Under the pieces are notes generated by a model. It was not told where the DNA came from and made no database searches. It was given only the letters and a program-made list of their open reading frames with translations. A stretch of DNA of 64,000 nt from Yoonia vestfoldensis SKA53 (GTDB lineage Bacteria > Pseudomonadota > Alphaproteobacteria > Rhodobacterales > Rhodobacteraceae), in the NCBI RefSeq assembly GCF_000152785.1, contig NZ_CH672414.1, positions 664,415 to 728,414 on the forward strand, given 5' to 3'. Numbering within the stretch: position 1 is the stretch's first letter; every line of letters begins with the position of its first letter. The position numbers and the translations under genes are program-made. Shown piece after piece: positions 1 through 8,983 of the stretch.

Positions 1-101
1 TAGGGCAGGATCAGTTTTTTCTTGATGAAATCCCAGATGATCCGGGTCATTTCATCGCCGTCGAGTTCGACGACAGGGCTTTCTACCTTGATCTTGGTCA
101 T
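1..101 (-). CDS. icd: Isocitrate dehydrogenase (NADP+), N-terminal part
   Basis: This is the first 33 codons of a minus-strand gene cut by the window edge. The protein starts [20 protein letters not shown] and continues [11 protein letters not shown], the conserved N-terminus of the homodimeric, eukaryote-like NADP-dependent isocitrate dehydrogenase of alphaproteobacteria (TCA cycle, isocitrate to 2-oxoglutarate, cytoplasm). The ATG is at 101-99. Catalytic residues lie outside the window, so the call rests on the N-terminus alone. The roughly 270 bp to rsuA must contain promoters for both divergent genes; I recognise no specific operator there. Confidence 0.85.
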   Translation of the reverse strand, partial: MTKIKVESPVVELDGDEMTRIIWDFIKKKLILP

Positions 102-369
102 GTCTTTGCTCCGCTTTTTTCTGGGATTCTGGCGCTTTCATAGCGCAAAATGACCGTTGCAGAAAGGGCTGTATGCCTTTGTATACCGAAAATATGGCAT
201 CCGAGGCGGGGCTTTGCCGATGACGGTGAAATCCGCGCCAGATGCGCCGGCCGCGCGGCCTTGGCGGCTTGTGGCAGCGCGCTGCGGGCGTTAGGTGTCC
301 TGCGCGCCGGTATCTGTGGTCGTGTTACGATCGTCTATGCTTGCGGCGGTTTTTAAGGGTCTGGACATA

Positions 370-1104
370 ATGACAAAAACGGCCACGGCACGGATTGACC
401 AATTGCTTGGATCATTGGGCTATGGGTCGCGTGGCGACATCGCGCGTATGGCGAAATCGGGCTGGATCACGCTGGACGATGCACGCATCTGGGATGCCAC
501 CACCCGTATCGCCGTTACCCCCGATCTGCCCGCGCGCATGGTTGTCAGCCGCGAACCGTTGGACCCTTTGGCGGGCATGGTCATCTTGTTGCACAAACCG
601 CTGGGCATGACCTGTTCGCATAAAGAAGACGGGCCGCTGGTTTACGACATTCTGCCCGATCGCTGGAAACGCCGGCAACCGGTGATTTCCACCGTGGGAC
701 GGCTGGATAAACAGACATCGGGCCTGTTGTTGCTGACTGATGATGGCCCGCTCTTGCACCGGATCATCAGCCCCAAACAGCATATCAAGAAAACCTATCG
801 CGCCACGCTGGCACGGCCGCTGGAGGGCAACGAGGCCGCGATTTTCGCCGCCGGTGATCTGGTGTTGCAGGGCGAGGACAAGCCATTGGCACCTGCCGAG
901 CTGCGGGTGATTTCCCCGACAGAGGCGGTGTTGACCGTGACCGAAGGGCGCTATCATCAGGTGCGCCGGATGTTTGCCGCCACCGGCAATCACGTCACCG
1001 CCTTGCACCGCGACGCCTTGGGCGGGCTGGTTCTGCCCGACGACCTGATGCCCGGCCAATGGCGCATCATTGATGGCGCCCAGATTGCCACGATCTTTGC
1101 CTAG
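370..1104 (+). CDS. rsuA: 16S rRNA pseudouridine synthase, RsuA family
   Basis: The 244-residue protein belongs to the RsuA/RluB/E/F family of pseudouridine synthases, which isomerise uridine in rRNA; RsuA acts on U516 of 16S rRNA. It has an N-terminal S4-like RNA-binding segment (about residues 1-60) and the catalytic motif GRLDKQTSGLLLLT with the nucleophile Asp113. KKTYRATL and GRYHQVRRMF motifs follow. The frame stays open upstream to 295, but ATG 370 gives the usual family N-terminus (MTKTATARIDQLLG). SPKQHIKKTY resembles RsuA more than RluB; exact target specificity is inferred. Confidence 0.85.
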   Translation: MTKTATARIDQLLGSLGYGSRGDIARMAKSGWITLDDARIWDATTRIAVTPDLPARMVVSREPLDPLAGMVILLHKPLGMTCSHKEDGPLVYDILPDRWKRRQPVISTVGRLDKQTSGLLLLTDDGPLLHRIISPKQHIKKTYRATLARPLEGNEAAIFAAGDLVLQGEDKPLAPAELRVISPTEAVLTVTEGRYHQVRRMFAATGNHVTALHRDALGGLVLPDDLMPGQWRIIDGAQIATIFA

Positions 1105-1332
1105 CACGTGCTGTCAGCGTGAAAAGCCCTGAAAAGCCGGATGCTGAAATCTGCACGGCGCGGCGAGGGGATCGAAAATGCCCCGGCGCCCGGACCCTAT
1201 GGTGCCAAGTTGTGCAGAGCACGTGCATCGCTATGGGGGTGTAGGGATCACCGCAGCAACTGGCCCTGGCGGAACGGGGGCTGGGTCGGGTCATTTGGGG
1301 GTGGCTGCCACGGGGGTCACCCCAAAGCAGAT

Positions 1333-1409
1333 TGGTAGGCCCGGCAGGACTTGAACCCGCAACCAAAGCGTTATGAGCGCTCTGCTCTGACCAATTGAGC
1401 TACAGGCCC
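1333..1409 (-). tRNA. tRNA with anticodon CAT, probably tRNA-Ile2 (lysidine type)
   Basis: The minus strand folds into a complete cloverleaf of 77 nt with an encoded CCA end. The acceptor strands are GGGCCTG and CGGGCCT, the anticodon stem GAGCG/CGCTT encloses the loop CTCATAA, and the T-arm is GCGGG-TTCAAGT-CCTGC. The anticodon is CAT. The TTGGTTGCGGGTTCAAGTCC stretch resembles the ATA-reading isoleucine tRNA (C34 modified by TilS) more than elongator methionine tRNA. It is not an initiator tRNA. The Ile2 assignment is by resemblance; an elongator Met is the alternative. Confidence 0.85.
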
Positions 1410-1587
1410 CCGGTGATCGGGTTAATCGGCGCTGTGCCGATGGTCAAGCGTTTCGCATTCGGCGCGGTCGAAAAGAACTTTTATGCCTCCGGCGGGGATA
1501 TTTATGCTCGGAAGATGCATGCGAGGGCGTTGCGCGGGGCGCAGGCTTGCGCTAACCGCAGGTCAACCAGACAAAGGGGTACCCCAG

Positions 1588-2628
1588 ATGAGTAAAAACG
1601 GCCTGACTTATGCGGATGCGGGGGTCGATATCGACGCGGGCAATTCTTTGGTGGAACGGATCAAGCCGGCGGCCAAGCGCACGGCGCGGTCGGGCGTGAT
1701 GTCCGGGCTGGGCGGGTTCGGTGCGCTGTTTGATCTGAAAGCGGCGGGGTTTGTCGATCCGGTGCTGGTGGCCGCAACCGATGGTGTCGGCACCAAGCTG
1801 CGCATTGCCATTGATACCGGCCATGTGGATACGATCGGGATTGATCTGGTTGCGATGTGCGTCAATGATCTGGTGTGTCAGGGTGCAGAACCTTTGTTCT
1901 TTTTGGACTATTTCGCCACCGGCAAGCTGGAACTGGATCAGGCGACGCGGATCATCAACGGGATCGCGGCGGGTTGCGAGGCCTCTGGCTGTGCCTTGAT
2001 CGGCGGCGAGACGGCGGAAATGCCGGGCATGTATCACAAGGGCGATTTCGATCTGGCCGGTTTTGCCGTGGGCGCGATGGAACGCGGGGCCGATTTGCCG
2101 CGCGATGTGGTGGCAGGCGATGTGCTGCTGGGGTTGGCGTCAGATGGCGTGCATTCCAACGGCTATTCGCTGGTGCGCCGCATTGTTGATCTGTCGGGGC
2201 TGGGTTGGGCGGATGATGCGCCTTTTGCAGACGGGTCCTTGGGCGAGGTGCTTTTGACCCCCACCCGGCTTTATGTGCAATCCGCGTTGGCCGCCGTGCG
2301 GGCAGGGGGCGTGCATGCGCTGGCGCATATCACCGGCGGCGGGCTGACCGAGAACCTGCCGCGCGTTTTGCCCGATGATCTGGGGGCGGATATTGATCTG
2401 GGGTCGTGGGCTTTGCCGCCTGTCTTTGGCTGGCTGGTGCAGACCGGCGGGATGGCGCAGGCCGAATTGCTGAAAACCTTCAATGCCGGCATCGGCATGG
2501 TACTGGTTGTCGATGCTGGCCGCGCCGAGGCGTTGGCTGCGGTGTTGGCTGCGGCGGGCGAGACGGTGCATCGTATCGGCACTGTCACCGAGGGCGCGGG
2601 CATCCGGTACACAGGCGCGCTTGTGTGA
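1588..2628 (+). CDS. purM: Phosphoribosylformylglycinamidine cyclo-ligase
   Basis: The 346-residue enzyme makes aminoimidazole ribonucleotide from FGAM with ATP, step five of purine synthesis. The N-terminus [19 protein letters not shown] is the classical PurM start. [12 protein letters not shown], the [11 protein letters not shown] loop and THITGGGL-type motifs ([13 protein letters not shown]) are present, and length matches the family. ATG 1588 was chosen over in-frame upstream ATGs at 1483 and later because conservation begins there. The stop overlaps the GTG start of purN by 4 nt (GTGA), so the two are translationally coupled. Confidence 0.96.
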   Translation: MSKNGLTYADAGVDIDAGNSLVERIKPAAKRTARSGVMSGLGGFGALFDLKAAGFVDPVLVAATDGVGTKLRIAIDTGHVDTIGIDLVAMCVNDLVCQGAEPLFFLDYFATGKLELDQATRIINGIAAGCEASGCALIGGETAEMPGMYHKGDFDLAGFAVGAMERGADLPRDVVAGDVLLGLASDGVHSNGYSLVRRIVDLSGLGWADDAPFADGSLGEVLLTPTRLYVQSALAAVRAGGVHALAHITGGGLTENLPRVLPDDLGADIDLGSWALPPVFGWLVQTGGMAQAELLKTFNAGIGMVLVVDAGRAEALAAVLAAAGETVHRIGTVTEGAGIRYTGALV

Positions 2629-3221
2629 CCAAACGGGTTGCTATCCTGATTTCTGGCGGCGGGTCCAATATGGTCTCGCTCGTCAATTCCATGACCGCCG
2701 ATCATGCTGCGCGTCCCGTGCTGGTGTTGGCCAATGATCCGGCGGCAGGCGGGCTTGCCAAGGCGGCAGGGCTTGGCGTGCCGCATGCTGTCGTGGATCA
2801 CCGCGCCTATGCCAAGGACCGTGCCGCGTTCGAGGCGGCATTGCACGCGGTCTTGCTGGAGGTGCGCCCCGATATCATCTGCCTTGCCGGTTTCATGCGC
2901 ATTCTGGGGGCGGAGTTTATCCGTCAATGGGAAGGGCGCATCCTGAATATCCATCCGTCACTTTTGCCGAAATATCGCGGCTTGCACACCCATGCCCGCG
3001 CGCTGGAAGCAGGCGACACCCATCACGGCTGTAGCGTGCATGAAGTCACCGCTGCACTGGATGACGGGCCGGTGCTGGGGCAGGCGCGGATGCCTGTGTT
3101 GCCCGGTGATACGCCCGAGACGCTGGCCGCGCGGCTTTTGCCGCTGGAACATGCGCTTTATCCTGCTGTTCTGCGCCGGTTTGCGGCAGGTGATCTCCGT
3201 CCGGTCATGCTGGGTGGCTGA
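2625..3221 (+). CDS. purN: Phosphoribosylglycinamide formyltransferase
   Basis: The 198-residue protein transfers formyl from 10-formyl-THF to GAR (third purine step). ISGGGSNM near the N-terminus binds the phosphate of GAR. The catalytic Asn-His pair is in [12 protein letters not shown], and the essential Asp is in LDDGPVLGQ. No ATG sits near the conserved start; GTG 2625 overlaps the purM stop (GTGA), placing [13 protein letters not shown] at the N-terminus, which fits family length. It forms an operon with purM; rnd follows 57 bp downstream. Confidence 0.95.
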   Translation: MTKRVAILISGGGSNMVSLVNSMTADHAARPVLVLANDPAAGGLAKAAGLGVPHAVVDHRAYAKDRAAFEAALHAVLLEVRPDIICLAGFMRILGAEFIRQWEGRILNIHPSLLPKYRGLHTHARALEAGDTHHGCSVHEVTAALDDGPVLGQARMPVLPGDTPETLAARLLPLEHALYPAVLRRFAAGDLRPVMLGG

Positions 3222-3278
3222 TCTTTTCATTGCCGATCCGATGCCCTATCAAGGGTGCAACAAACCGACGGACATTGC

Positions 3279-4436
3279 ATGAAGATTATTTCCACGACCG
3301 CCGACCTTGCCGCATTTTGCACCCAAGCCGCCAAGCGCGCCTATGTCACCGTCGACACCGAATTTTTGCGCGAACGAACCTATTATTCCAAGCTTTGCCT
3401 TGTGCAGATGGCCTATCGCGATGCGGCAGGCGAAGATGCTGTGCTGGTTGATCCGCTGGCAGAGGGCATATCGCTTGACCCGCTTTATGACCTGTTCCGC
3501 GATCCCGGTGTCGTCAAGGTGTTCCATGCCGCCCGTCAGGATCTGGAGATTTTCCACGTCGATGCCGGTGTGATCCCCGCGCCCTTGTTCGACACGCAGG
3601 TTGCGGCGATGGTTTGCGGGTTCGGTGAACAGGCCGGGTATGAGACATTGGTGCGCAAGATCGCCAAGGCCGAGGTGGACAAATCGTCCCGCTTTACCGA
3701 CTGGTCGCGCCGCCCGCTGACCGATGCGCAGGCCGAATATGCGCTGGCCGATGTCACGCATCTGCGCGATGTTTACGAATATCTTGCCAACCGGCTGGCC
3801 AAATCGGGCCGCACGAAATGGGTGGCCGAGGAAATGGCGGTGCTGAACGATCCCGCCACCTATCAATCCAACCCTGACGAGGCGTGGATGCGGGTCAAGA
3901 CGCGCACCACTTCAGGCCGGTTTCTGGCCATCGTGCGCGAATTGGCGCGGTTTCGTGAAACCTATGCGCAGACCCGCGACATCCCGCGCAGCCGTGTGTA
4001 TAAAGATGATGCTCTGGTTGAACTTGCCTCGACCAAGCCATTGAATGAAAACGATTTGAACCGGTCACGCCTGTTGTTGCGCGAGGCCCGCAAAGGCGAG
4101 ATTGCCGATGGTATCCTGGCCAGTATCAAGGCCGGGCTGGCTGCCAAACCTGGCGATTTGCCCGAACCGGACCTGAGCCGTGCCAAGTTGCAGGTCAATC
4201 CGGCGCTGGCCGATATGCTGCGCGTGCTGCTGAAAGCGGTGACCGATGATGCGGGCGTTGCGCCCAAGCTGATCGCGTCGTCTGCCGATCTGGATGCCAT
4301 GGCTGCGGGGATGCGTGATGTGTCGGCCCTGAACGGCTGGCGGCGCGAAGTGTTCGGCGACGTGGCCTTGCAGCTGTGCGAAGGCAAGGTCGGGCTGGCG
4401 GTCAAAGGCCAAAAGGTGGTCACCGTCCCGCTTTAG
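3279..4436 (+). CDS. rnd: Ribonuclease D
   Basis: The 385-residue 3'-5' exoribonuclease trims tRNA precursors. The DEDD exonuclease domain spans about residues 1-170: VDTEFLRERTYYSKLCLVQM carries the first Asp-Glu pair, HAARQDLEIF the second Asp, and YALADVTHL the final Tyr and Asp. An HRDC-type helical domain follows (about 205-290). ATG 3279 gives MKIISTTADL; an ATG at 3255 would add eight unconserved residues. Length matches alphaproteobacterial RNase D. It lies downstream of purMN on the same strand and may be read through from them. Confidence 0.93.
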   Translation: MKIISTTADLAAFCTQAAKRAYVTVDTEFLRERTYYSKLCLVQMAYRDAAGEDAVLVDPLAEGISLDPLYDLFRDPGVVKVFHAARQDLEIFHVDAGVIPAPLFDTQVAAMVCGFGEQAGYETLVRKIAKAEVDKSSRFTDWSRRPLTDAQAEYALADVTHLRDVYEYLANRLAKSGRTKWVAEEMAVLNDPATYQSNPDEAWMRVKTRTTSGRFLAIVRELARFRETYAQTRDIPRSRVYKDDALVELASTKPLNENDLNRSRLLLREARKGEIADGILASIKAGLAAKPGDLPEPDLSRAKLQVNPALADMLRVLLKAVTDDAGVAPKLIASSADLDAMAAGMRDVSALNGWRREVFGDVALQLCEGKVGLAVKGQKVVTVPL

Positions 4437-4468
4437 GCTAGATCAGGCGAGACTGAAGGAACCCAGAT

Positions 4469-4879
4469 ATGACCAATGCCGCCTTTGAAGAGCTTGTCGC
4501 GACATTTGAATTCCTTGACGATTGGGAAGACCGCTATCGCCATGTTATCGACATGGGCCGCGCGATGGACCCGTTGGAGGATGCCTTGCGCGTGCCTGCG
4601 ACCAAGGTAGACGGCTGCGCCAGTCAGGTCTGGCTGGTCCCCCAGATCAAGGATGATGTGTTCACTTTCCGTGGTGAAAGCGATGCGATGATCGTGCGCG
4701 GGCTGATCGCGGTGTTGCGCACGCTTTATGACGACCAGCCTGTGTCCGAGGTGGTCAAGATCGACGCATCTGCTGCATTGGGCCGGTTGGGGTTGAACGA
4801 TCATCTGTCGGCGCAACGGTCCAACGGTTTGCGCGCCATGGTGGACAGGATCAGGCAGACGGCGGCGGCGGCGCTGTAA
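4469..4879 (+). CDS. sufE: Cysteine desulfuration protein SufE
   Basis: The 136-residue sulfur acceptor takes persulfide sulfur from SufS and passes it to SufB during Fe-S cluster assembly. The acceptor Cys50 lies in KVDGCASQVWL, the diagnostic SufE motif. LDDWEDRYRHVIDMG at the N-terminus and the conserved C-terminal helix (HLSAQRSNGLRAMVDRI) agree in position and length. The 3' end overlaps the convergent DUF1638 gene by 29 nt. Other suf genes are not in the window. A second NifS/SufS-like aminotransferase occurs at 31916 but is not linked. Confidence 0.94.
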   Translation: MTNAAFEELVATFEFLDDWEDRYRHVIDMGRAMDPLEDALRVPATKVDGCASQVWLVPQIKDDVFTFRGESDAMIVRGLIAVLRTLYDDQPVSEVVKIDASAALGRLGLNDHLSAQRSNGLRAMVDRIRQTAAAAL

Positions 4880-5498
4880 CGCTGGCCAATGTCGTGGCCA
4901 GATCGCCGTAGCCGGTAAAACGCCTCTCGAACGCCAGACCCAGCCGCGCGGCGCAATCCTGCGCCTTTTCGGTCAGGGCGGCATCATCGGTTTGCGCCTG
5001 ATAGACCAGTTTTTCGTAATTTCCGAAATACATGTCGCGCAGGGCAGGGTGCTTGTGCAGGCCCAAAGGTTCCCAGACGAAGGCATCGAATTGCCGGACC
5101 AGAAAATCGGTCAGGTAAAAGGCGGTCATCTCGTCGCGGGCGGCAAAGGCATCGACACCTTCAAAGAACGCATAGCAATGCGGCCCCGCAACCATCCGCA
5201 GGCCCATGTCGTCGCAGGCGGCCTGCAACAGCCCGCCGGTGCCGCAATCGGCATAGACCACAAAGATATCGTGATAATCCGCGCCATGTTTCGCCACAGC
5301 CGCGCGCAGGGCGGGGATGATCCTGTCGGGGTGGTTGTGCAGGATCGCGGGCAGGCAATGCAGGTCCATATGCGCCCAGCTGTTGGCAGCTTTCAGCGCA
5401 AGGATTTCACGCGCCAGCGCACCGCAGGCGATCAGCAGGATCTGGCCCTGTCCGGCGGGCGGCAGCCCGTCATGGCTTAGCTCTGCGTCACTGATCAC
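4851..5498 (-). CDS. DUF1638 family protein, corrinoid-methyltransferase associated
   Basis: The 215-residue soluble protein has the DUF1638 pattern (ILLIACGALAREI, VVYADCGTGG, HCYAFFEG, MYFGNYEKLVY). Its role is not established; members lie beside corrinoid proteins of methylamine, betaine or methionine systems, as here. Conserved cysteines in IACG and YADCGTGG and the His-Cys pair suggest metal or cofactor binding (inference). GTG 5498 was chosen: it leaves an 11-nt overlap with the 59-residue membrane gene upstream, whereas the ATG at 5588 would overlap it by about 100 nt and add an unconserved Cys/Trp-rich leader. It is last in the corrinoid operon. Confidence 0.75.
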   Translation of the reverse strand: MISDAELSHDGLPPAGQGQILLIACGALAREILALKAANSWAHMDLHCLPAILHNHPDRIIPALRAAVAKHGADYHDIFVVYADCGTGGLLQAACDDMGLRMVAGPHCYAFFEGVDAFAARDEMTAFYLTDFLVRQFDAFVWEPLGLHKHPALRDMYFGNYEKLVYQAQTDDAALTEKAQDCAARLGLAFERRFTGYGDLATTLASVTAPPPPSA

Positions 5499-5667
5499 GG
5501 TGGCGGCGCAACAGCACGCTGGCCAGCAGCACGGCAATGCTGATGACGGCAAGGCCCAGCATCGGCGCAAGGCCAGCCGCCCCCGCAACCCAAGCCCCCA
5601 ATGCGATGGTCACACCAGAGGCCGCGATCACGGCGGCAAGGATAATGGCAAGTTTTTCAAGCGGCAT
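5488..5667 (-). CDS. Small two-helix membrane protein, unknown function
   Basis: The 59-residue protein MPLEKLAIILAAVIAA... consists of two hydrophobic helices (about residues 5-27 and 31-51) ending in a basic tail (LLRRHRDQ). An AGGAG sequence lies at good distance before ATG 5667, which supports real translation. It sits between the corrinoid protein gene (52 bp upstream) and DUF1638 (11-nt overlap), so it is probably in the same transcript. I do not recognise a family. It could be a membrane anchor for a neighbour or an unrelated small protein. Confidence 0.6.
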   Translation of the reverse strand: MPLEKLAIILAAVIAASGVTIALGAWVAGAAGLAPMLGLAVISIAVLLASVLLRRHRDQ

Positions 5668-5719
5668 AATGGTTCTCCTATAGATCATAGGTAAGACCGG
5701 GTGCCGCCCGAATAAAGGG

Positions 5720-6427
5720 TCACGCGTGAACGGCACCCTGATTGTGCTTGCGCGCGACCAGCGTTTTGGCGGTTTCCACCGCCACGGCTGCATCGCGGCA
5801 ATAGGCGTCGGCGCCGATGGCGCGGCCGAATTCCTCGTTCAGGGGGGCACCGCCGACCAGCACGATGTAATCGTCGCGCACACCCTTTTCGACCAGCGTG
5901 TCGATCACGACCTTCATATAGGGCATGGTCGTGGTCAGCAGGGCGGACATGCCCAGAATATCAGGCTGTTCGGATTCGAGCGCACCCATATAGGATTCGA
6001 CCGAATTGTTGATGCCAAGGTCGATCACCTCGAAACCGGCCCCTTCCATCATCATCCCGACAAGGTTCTTGCCGATGTCATGGATGTCGCCCTTGACGGT
6101 GCCGATCACCATCTTGCCGACGCGCGGTGCGCCTGTCGCGATCAGCAGGGGCTTGAGGATGAACATGCCGCCTTTCATCGCATTGGCAGCCAGCAGCACC
6201 TCTGGCACAAACAAGATACCGTCGCGGAAATCATGGCCCACGATGGTCATGCCACCAACCAGCGCCTCTGTCAGCACGCGGTAAGGGGTCCAGCCACGGG
6301 CGATGAGGATGTTCACGCCTTCCTCGATCTCTTCTTTCATACCGTCGTACAGATCGTCGTACATCTGCGCGACAAGATCTTCGTCGCTCAGTTCGGACAG
6401 GATGATTTCGTCGTCTTGGTCGGACAT
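5720..6427 (-). CDS. Corrinoid (B12-binding) protein of MtbC/MetH type
   Basis: The 235-residue protein has a helical cap domain (about 20-95) and a cobalamin-binding Rossmann domain (about 100-225). The DxHxxG motif is GDIHDIGKNLVG with the lower cobalt ligand His116; ALLTTTMPYM and VLVGGAPL are the other base-off cobalamin motifs. It would carry a methyl group between methyltransferases. With the homocysteine methyltransferase upstream it resembles the B12 module of a split MetH. Start ATG 6427 has GAGGG upstream. The next gene upstream (bmt-like) is 270 bp away behind a stem-loop, so a separate promoter is likely. Confidence 0.88.
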   Translation of the reverse strand: MSDQDDEIILSELSDEDLVAQMYDDLYDGMKEEIEEGVNILIARGWTPYRVLTEALVGGMTIVGHDFRDGILFVPEVLLAANAMKGGMFILKPLLIATGAPRVGKMVIGTVKGDIHDIGKNLVGMMMEGAGFEVIDLGINNSVESYMGALESEQPDILGMSALLTTTMPYMKVVIDTLVEKGVRDDYIVLVGGAPLNEEFGRAIGADAYCRDAAVAVETAKTLVARKHNQGAVHA

Positions 6428-6655
6428 GGGAACCCTCATGAAAGTCGTTGTCACTGTAGTGCGCCGAATTGCGCGCCGCCACCCGATGAATTGCGACATT
6501 CACCGTCGCGGGACCGACGCGGGCGTGTTGGTATTCTGCTTTTGTTAGCGCAAGCGCCATGACCAATGATCTGACGCCCTGTTCGCACGGCCCTGGGGCG
6601 GCGCGCTTTGCAATCCGGCGGTGATTGGATACCTTTTATGCCTTTGGCAATGGTC

Positions 6656-6682
6656 GCGGTGAATTGTGCAACAATTCACCGC
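6656..6682 (-). terminator. Perfect 12-bp stem-loop after the homocysteine methyltransferase gene
   Basis: GCGGTGAATTGT and its exact complement ACAATTCACCGC are separated by 3 nt, beginning 15 nt past the stop codon of the minus-strand gene ending at 6698. There is no T-run after the stem, so it may act as a 3' end-stabilising or processing structure rather than a strong intrinsic terminator. Confidence 0.6.
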
Positions 6683-6697
6683 GCCCGCAAGATGGGC

Positions 6698-7717
6698 CTA
6701 GTCGCGTTTGGCGCGGCGGCCACGGCGGGGGGCGGCCTCAGGCCCTGCGCCATCGGTGCCGTCAGAGGCAGAGGAGAAGCCGCCCAATGCCGCGGTGATT
6801 GCGTCCAATGTTGGCGCTGTGCCTTTTGGGCGGGTCTCCAAGGCGTGACGCATGGCGCGCAGATGATCTGGCGTCGTGCCGCAGCAGCCGCCGATGATCG
6901 TGGCCCCGCTGTCGCGCGCCAGCACCGCGTAATCGGCCATCAATTCGGGTGTACCGTCGTAATGGATATGGCCGTCGTGGTATTTGGGAATGCCCGCATT
7001 GCCCTTAGCGATCAGCGGCAGGGTCGGGCCAGCGGCGGCAAAGCCCAGCACCGTGCGCAAAAGATCCGACGCGCCAGTGCCGCAATTGGCACCAAAGGCC
7101 AGCGGTTGATGCGCAAGTTTGCCGACCTTTTTGACCATGTCGGCGGATGTCAGGCCCATCATCGTGCGACCTGCAGTGTCAAAGCTCATCGTGCCGCACC
7201 AGGGCATGCCTGCCAGCGCAAAGGCTTCGGCCGCGGCGGCGAATTCTTCGGCGGCAGAGATGGTTTCGACCCAGAGCACATCCGCGCCGCCTGCCTTCAA
7301 CCCTTCGGCCTGTTCGTGGAACATTTCCACCGCGCGTTCGTGGGTCAAGGTGCCCATCGGGGACATGATTTCGCCGGTCGGGCCGACCGATCCTGCAACC
7401 ACGATGGTGCGCCCCGACGCATCGGCAATGTCGCGGCCAAGGGCGGCTGCGACCTTGTTAAGCTCATGCACCTGACCTTCGGCGCCATGCAATTTCATCC
7501 GAGAGGCATTGCCACCGAAAGAATTGGTCAGGAAAATATCACTGCCCGCATCGGCTGCGCCTTTATAAAGCGCGCGGATTTTTGCGGGTTCGTCGATGTT
7601 CCACATCTCGGGCGCGTCGCCCGACATCAGGCCCATGTTGAACAGGTTGGTGCCGGTTGCGCCATCGGCCATCAGCCAGTCGCGGGTTTCAAGAAGCTTG
7701 GACAAGGCATTGGTCAT
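6698..7717 (-). CDS. bmt: Homocysteine S-methyltransferase family protein (betaine/split-MetH type)
   Basis: The 339-residue protein has the homocysteine methyltransferase barrel: DGATGTNLF at the N-terminus and the zinc ligands Cys212 (GANCGTG) and Cys278-Cys279 (GGCCGTTPDHL). These bind Zn and activate the homocysteine thiol. Such genes are often annotated as betaine-homocysteine methyltransferase, but the nearby corrinoid protein suggests the homocysteine module of a cobalamin-dependent split methionine synthase. A Ser/Gly/Arg-rich tail follows residue 310. ATG 7717 is preferred; an in-frame TTG at 7738 would overlap the DUF1476 stop by 4 nt. Confidence 0.85.
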   Translation of the reverse strand: MTNALSKLLETRDWLMADGATGTNLFNMGLMSGDAPEMWNIDEPAKIRALYKGAADAGSDIFLTNSFGGNASRMKLHGAEGQVHELNKVAAALGRDIADASGRTIVVAGSVGPTGEIMSPMGTLTHERAVEMFHEQAEGLKAGGADVLWVETISAAEEFAAAAEAFALAGMPWCGTMSFDTAGRTMMGLTSADMVKKVGKLAHQPLAFGANCGTGASDLLRTVLGFAAAGPTLPLIAKGNAGIPKYHDGHIHYDGTPELMADYAVLARDSGATIIGGCCGTTPDHLRAMRHALETRPKGTAPTLDAITAALGGFSSASDGTDGAGPEAAPRRGRRAKRD

Positions 7718-7734
7718 GGCAGGGTCTTTTCGGG

Positions 7735-8049
7735 TCAAAGTTCGGTCATCAGCTGCGCCTTGGCCTCGGCCATCAGCGCGGCCATTTTGGCGCGGATCGT
7801 TGCGGCATCGGCAAGATCGCCCAGATCGCCCGACAATTTGCGAAACACGTCTTCTTCGCCGGTTTCTTCAAGATCGGATTTGACGACGTCGATGGCATAG
7901 GCAGCCGCATCCTCGCCGGTCTTGCCCAGCAACGCGGCGGCCCAAAGACCCAAGAGCTTGTTGCGCCGTGCCTCGGCCTTGAACTGCATTTGCGCGTCAT
8001 GGGCGAATTTGGCCTCGAAGGCCTGCTGGCGATCGTCGAAGGTGGACAT
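7735..8049 (-). CDS. DUF1476 protein, alphaproteobacterial ATP synthase zeta subunit
   Basis: The 104-residue helical protein begins MSTFDDRQQAFEAKFAHDAQ and ends with helices rich in Ala, Leu and Lys. This is the DUF1476 family, shown in Paracoccus to be the zeta subunit that binds F1 and blocks wasteful ATP hydrolysis; the inhibitory segment is the N-terminal helix (residues 1-20). Start ATG 8049 is used because conservation begins there; an upstream in-frame ATG at 8097 adds 16 unconserved residues. It precedes the homocysteine methyltransferase gene by 17 bp and is divergent from purC. Confidence 0.85.
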   Translation of the reverse strand: MSTFDDRQQAFEAKFAHDAQMQFKAEARRNKLLGLWAAALLGKTGEDAAAYAIDVVKSDLEETGEEDVFRKLSGDLGDLADAATIRAKMAALMAEAKAQLMTEL

Positions 8050-8181
8050 GGGGCAAACCTCGTTTTGCTGGAACGGTTGGATCAGATATGGCTGCACAGG
8101 TGCTTGCCCGCAAGGGGTGCTTGCACTAAGAGGCGATCATGTCAGCGCCTTGCACGGGCGCGAAAGGGGTAAGGGGTCAGC

Positions 8182-8943
8182 ATGGCGCGCCGCAAGAAAA
8201 TATACGAAGGCAAAGCAAAGATCCTTTATGAAGGCCCCGAACCGGGAACGTTGGTGCAATATTTCAAGGATGATGCCACCGCATTCAATGCTGAAAAGCG
8301 CGCGGTAATCGAAGGCAAGGGTGTGCTGAACAACCGCCTGAGCGAATTTTTCATGACAGGTCTTGGCCAGATCGGGATTCCCACGCATTTCATCCGCCGC
8401 CTGAACATGCGCGAACAGCTGATCCGGCAGGTCGAGATTATCCCGCTGGAAATCATCGTGCGCAATGTCGCTGCAGGGTCGATGGCCAAGCGCTTGGGAA
8501 TCGAAGAAGGCACCCAGCTGCCGCGACCGATTGTCGAGTTTTCCTATAAGGATGACGCGCTGGGTGATCCTTTGGTTCCTGAGGAATATATCATCGCCTT
8601 TGGTTGGGCCAGCCAGCAGGACATGGATGATATCGTCAGCCTTGCGTTGCGGGTGAACGACTGGATGTCGGGTGTGATGTATGGCGTCGGGATCAAGCTG
8701 GTGGATTTCAAGATCGAGGTTGGCCGCGTCTGGGATAATGAATTTCCCCGTCTGTTGCTGGCTGACGAGATCAGCCCTGACAGCTGCCGGTTGTGGGATA
8801 TCGAAACCGGCCAGAAGCTGGACAAGGATGTGTTCCGCCGCGATCTGGGCAATCTGACCGATGCCTATACCGAGGTTGCAAAGCGCCTTGGCGTGATGCC
8901 GTCCAATGTCACGCATCGGCCCAAGCCGACCCTGATCAACTGA
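8182..8943 (+). CDS. purC: Phosphoribosylaminoimidazole-succinocarboxamide synthase
   Basis: The 253-residue SAICAR synthetase joins CAIR and aspartate using [12 protein letters not shown] at the start, [26 protein letters not shown], and [11 protein letters not shown] with [12 protein letters not shown] are hallmark PurC motifs. The length matches the short bacterial form. It starts a plus-strand purine group, purC-purS-purQ; purL is not in the window. The 132-bp gap to the divergent DUF1476 gene probably holds both promoters; I see no PurR-type operator. Confidence 0.97.
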   Translation: MARRKKIYEGKAKILYEGPEPGTLVQYFKDDATAFNAEKRAVIEGKGVLNNRLSEFFMTGLGQIGIPTHFIRRLNMREQLIRQVEIIPLEIIVRNVAAGSMAKRLGIEEGTQLPRPIVEFSYKDDALGDPLVPEEYIIAFGWASQQDMDDIVSLALRVNDWMSGVMYGVGIKLVDFKIEVGRVWDNEFPRLLLADEISPDSCRLWDIETGQKLDKDVFRRDLGNLTDAYTEVAKRLGVMPSNVTHRPKPTLIN

Positions 8944-8983
8944 CGTTGATTTTTGAGTATTTGAAACAAAGCGAGGCAAGGCC

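Noticed and set aside
412-1107. Long open frame antisense to rsuA
   Set aside because: Composition is that of a GC-rich shadow frame; no conserved motifs, and rsuA on the other strand is clear.
1105-1332. Small gene or RNA between rsuA and the tRNA
   Set aside because: Short frames lack ribosome-binding sites and no stable structure stands out.
6608-7900. 430-codon frame on the plus strand over the homocysteine methyltransferase gene
   Set aside because: It mirrors a well-conserved gene with zinc-site motifs; the plus frame has no recognisable domain.
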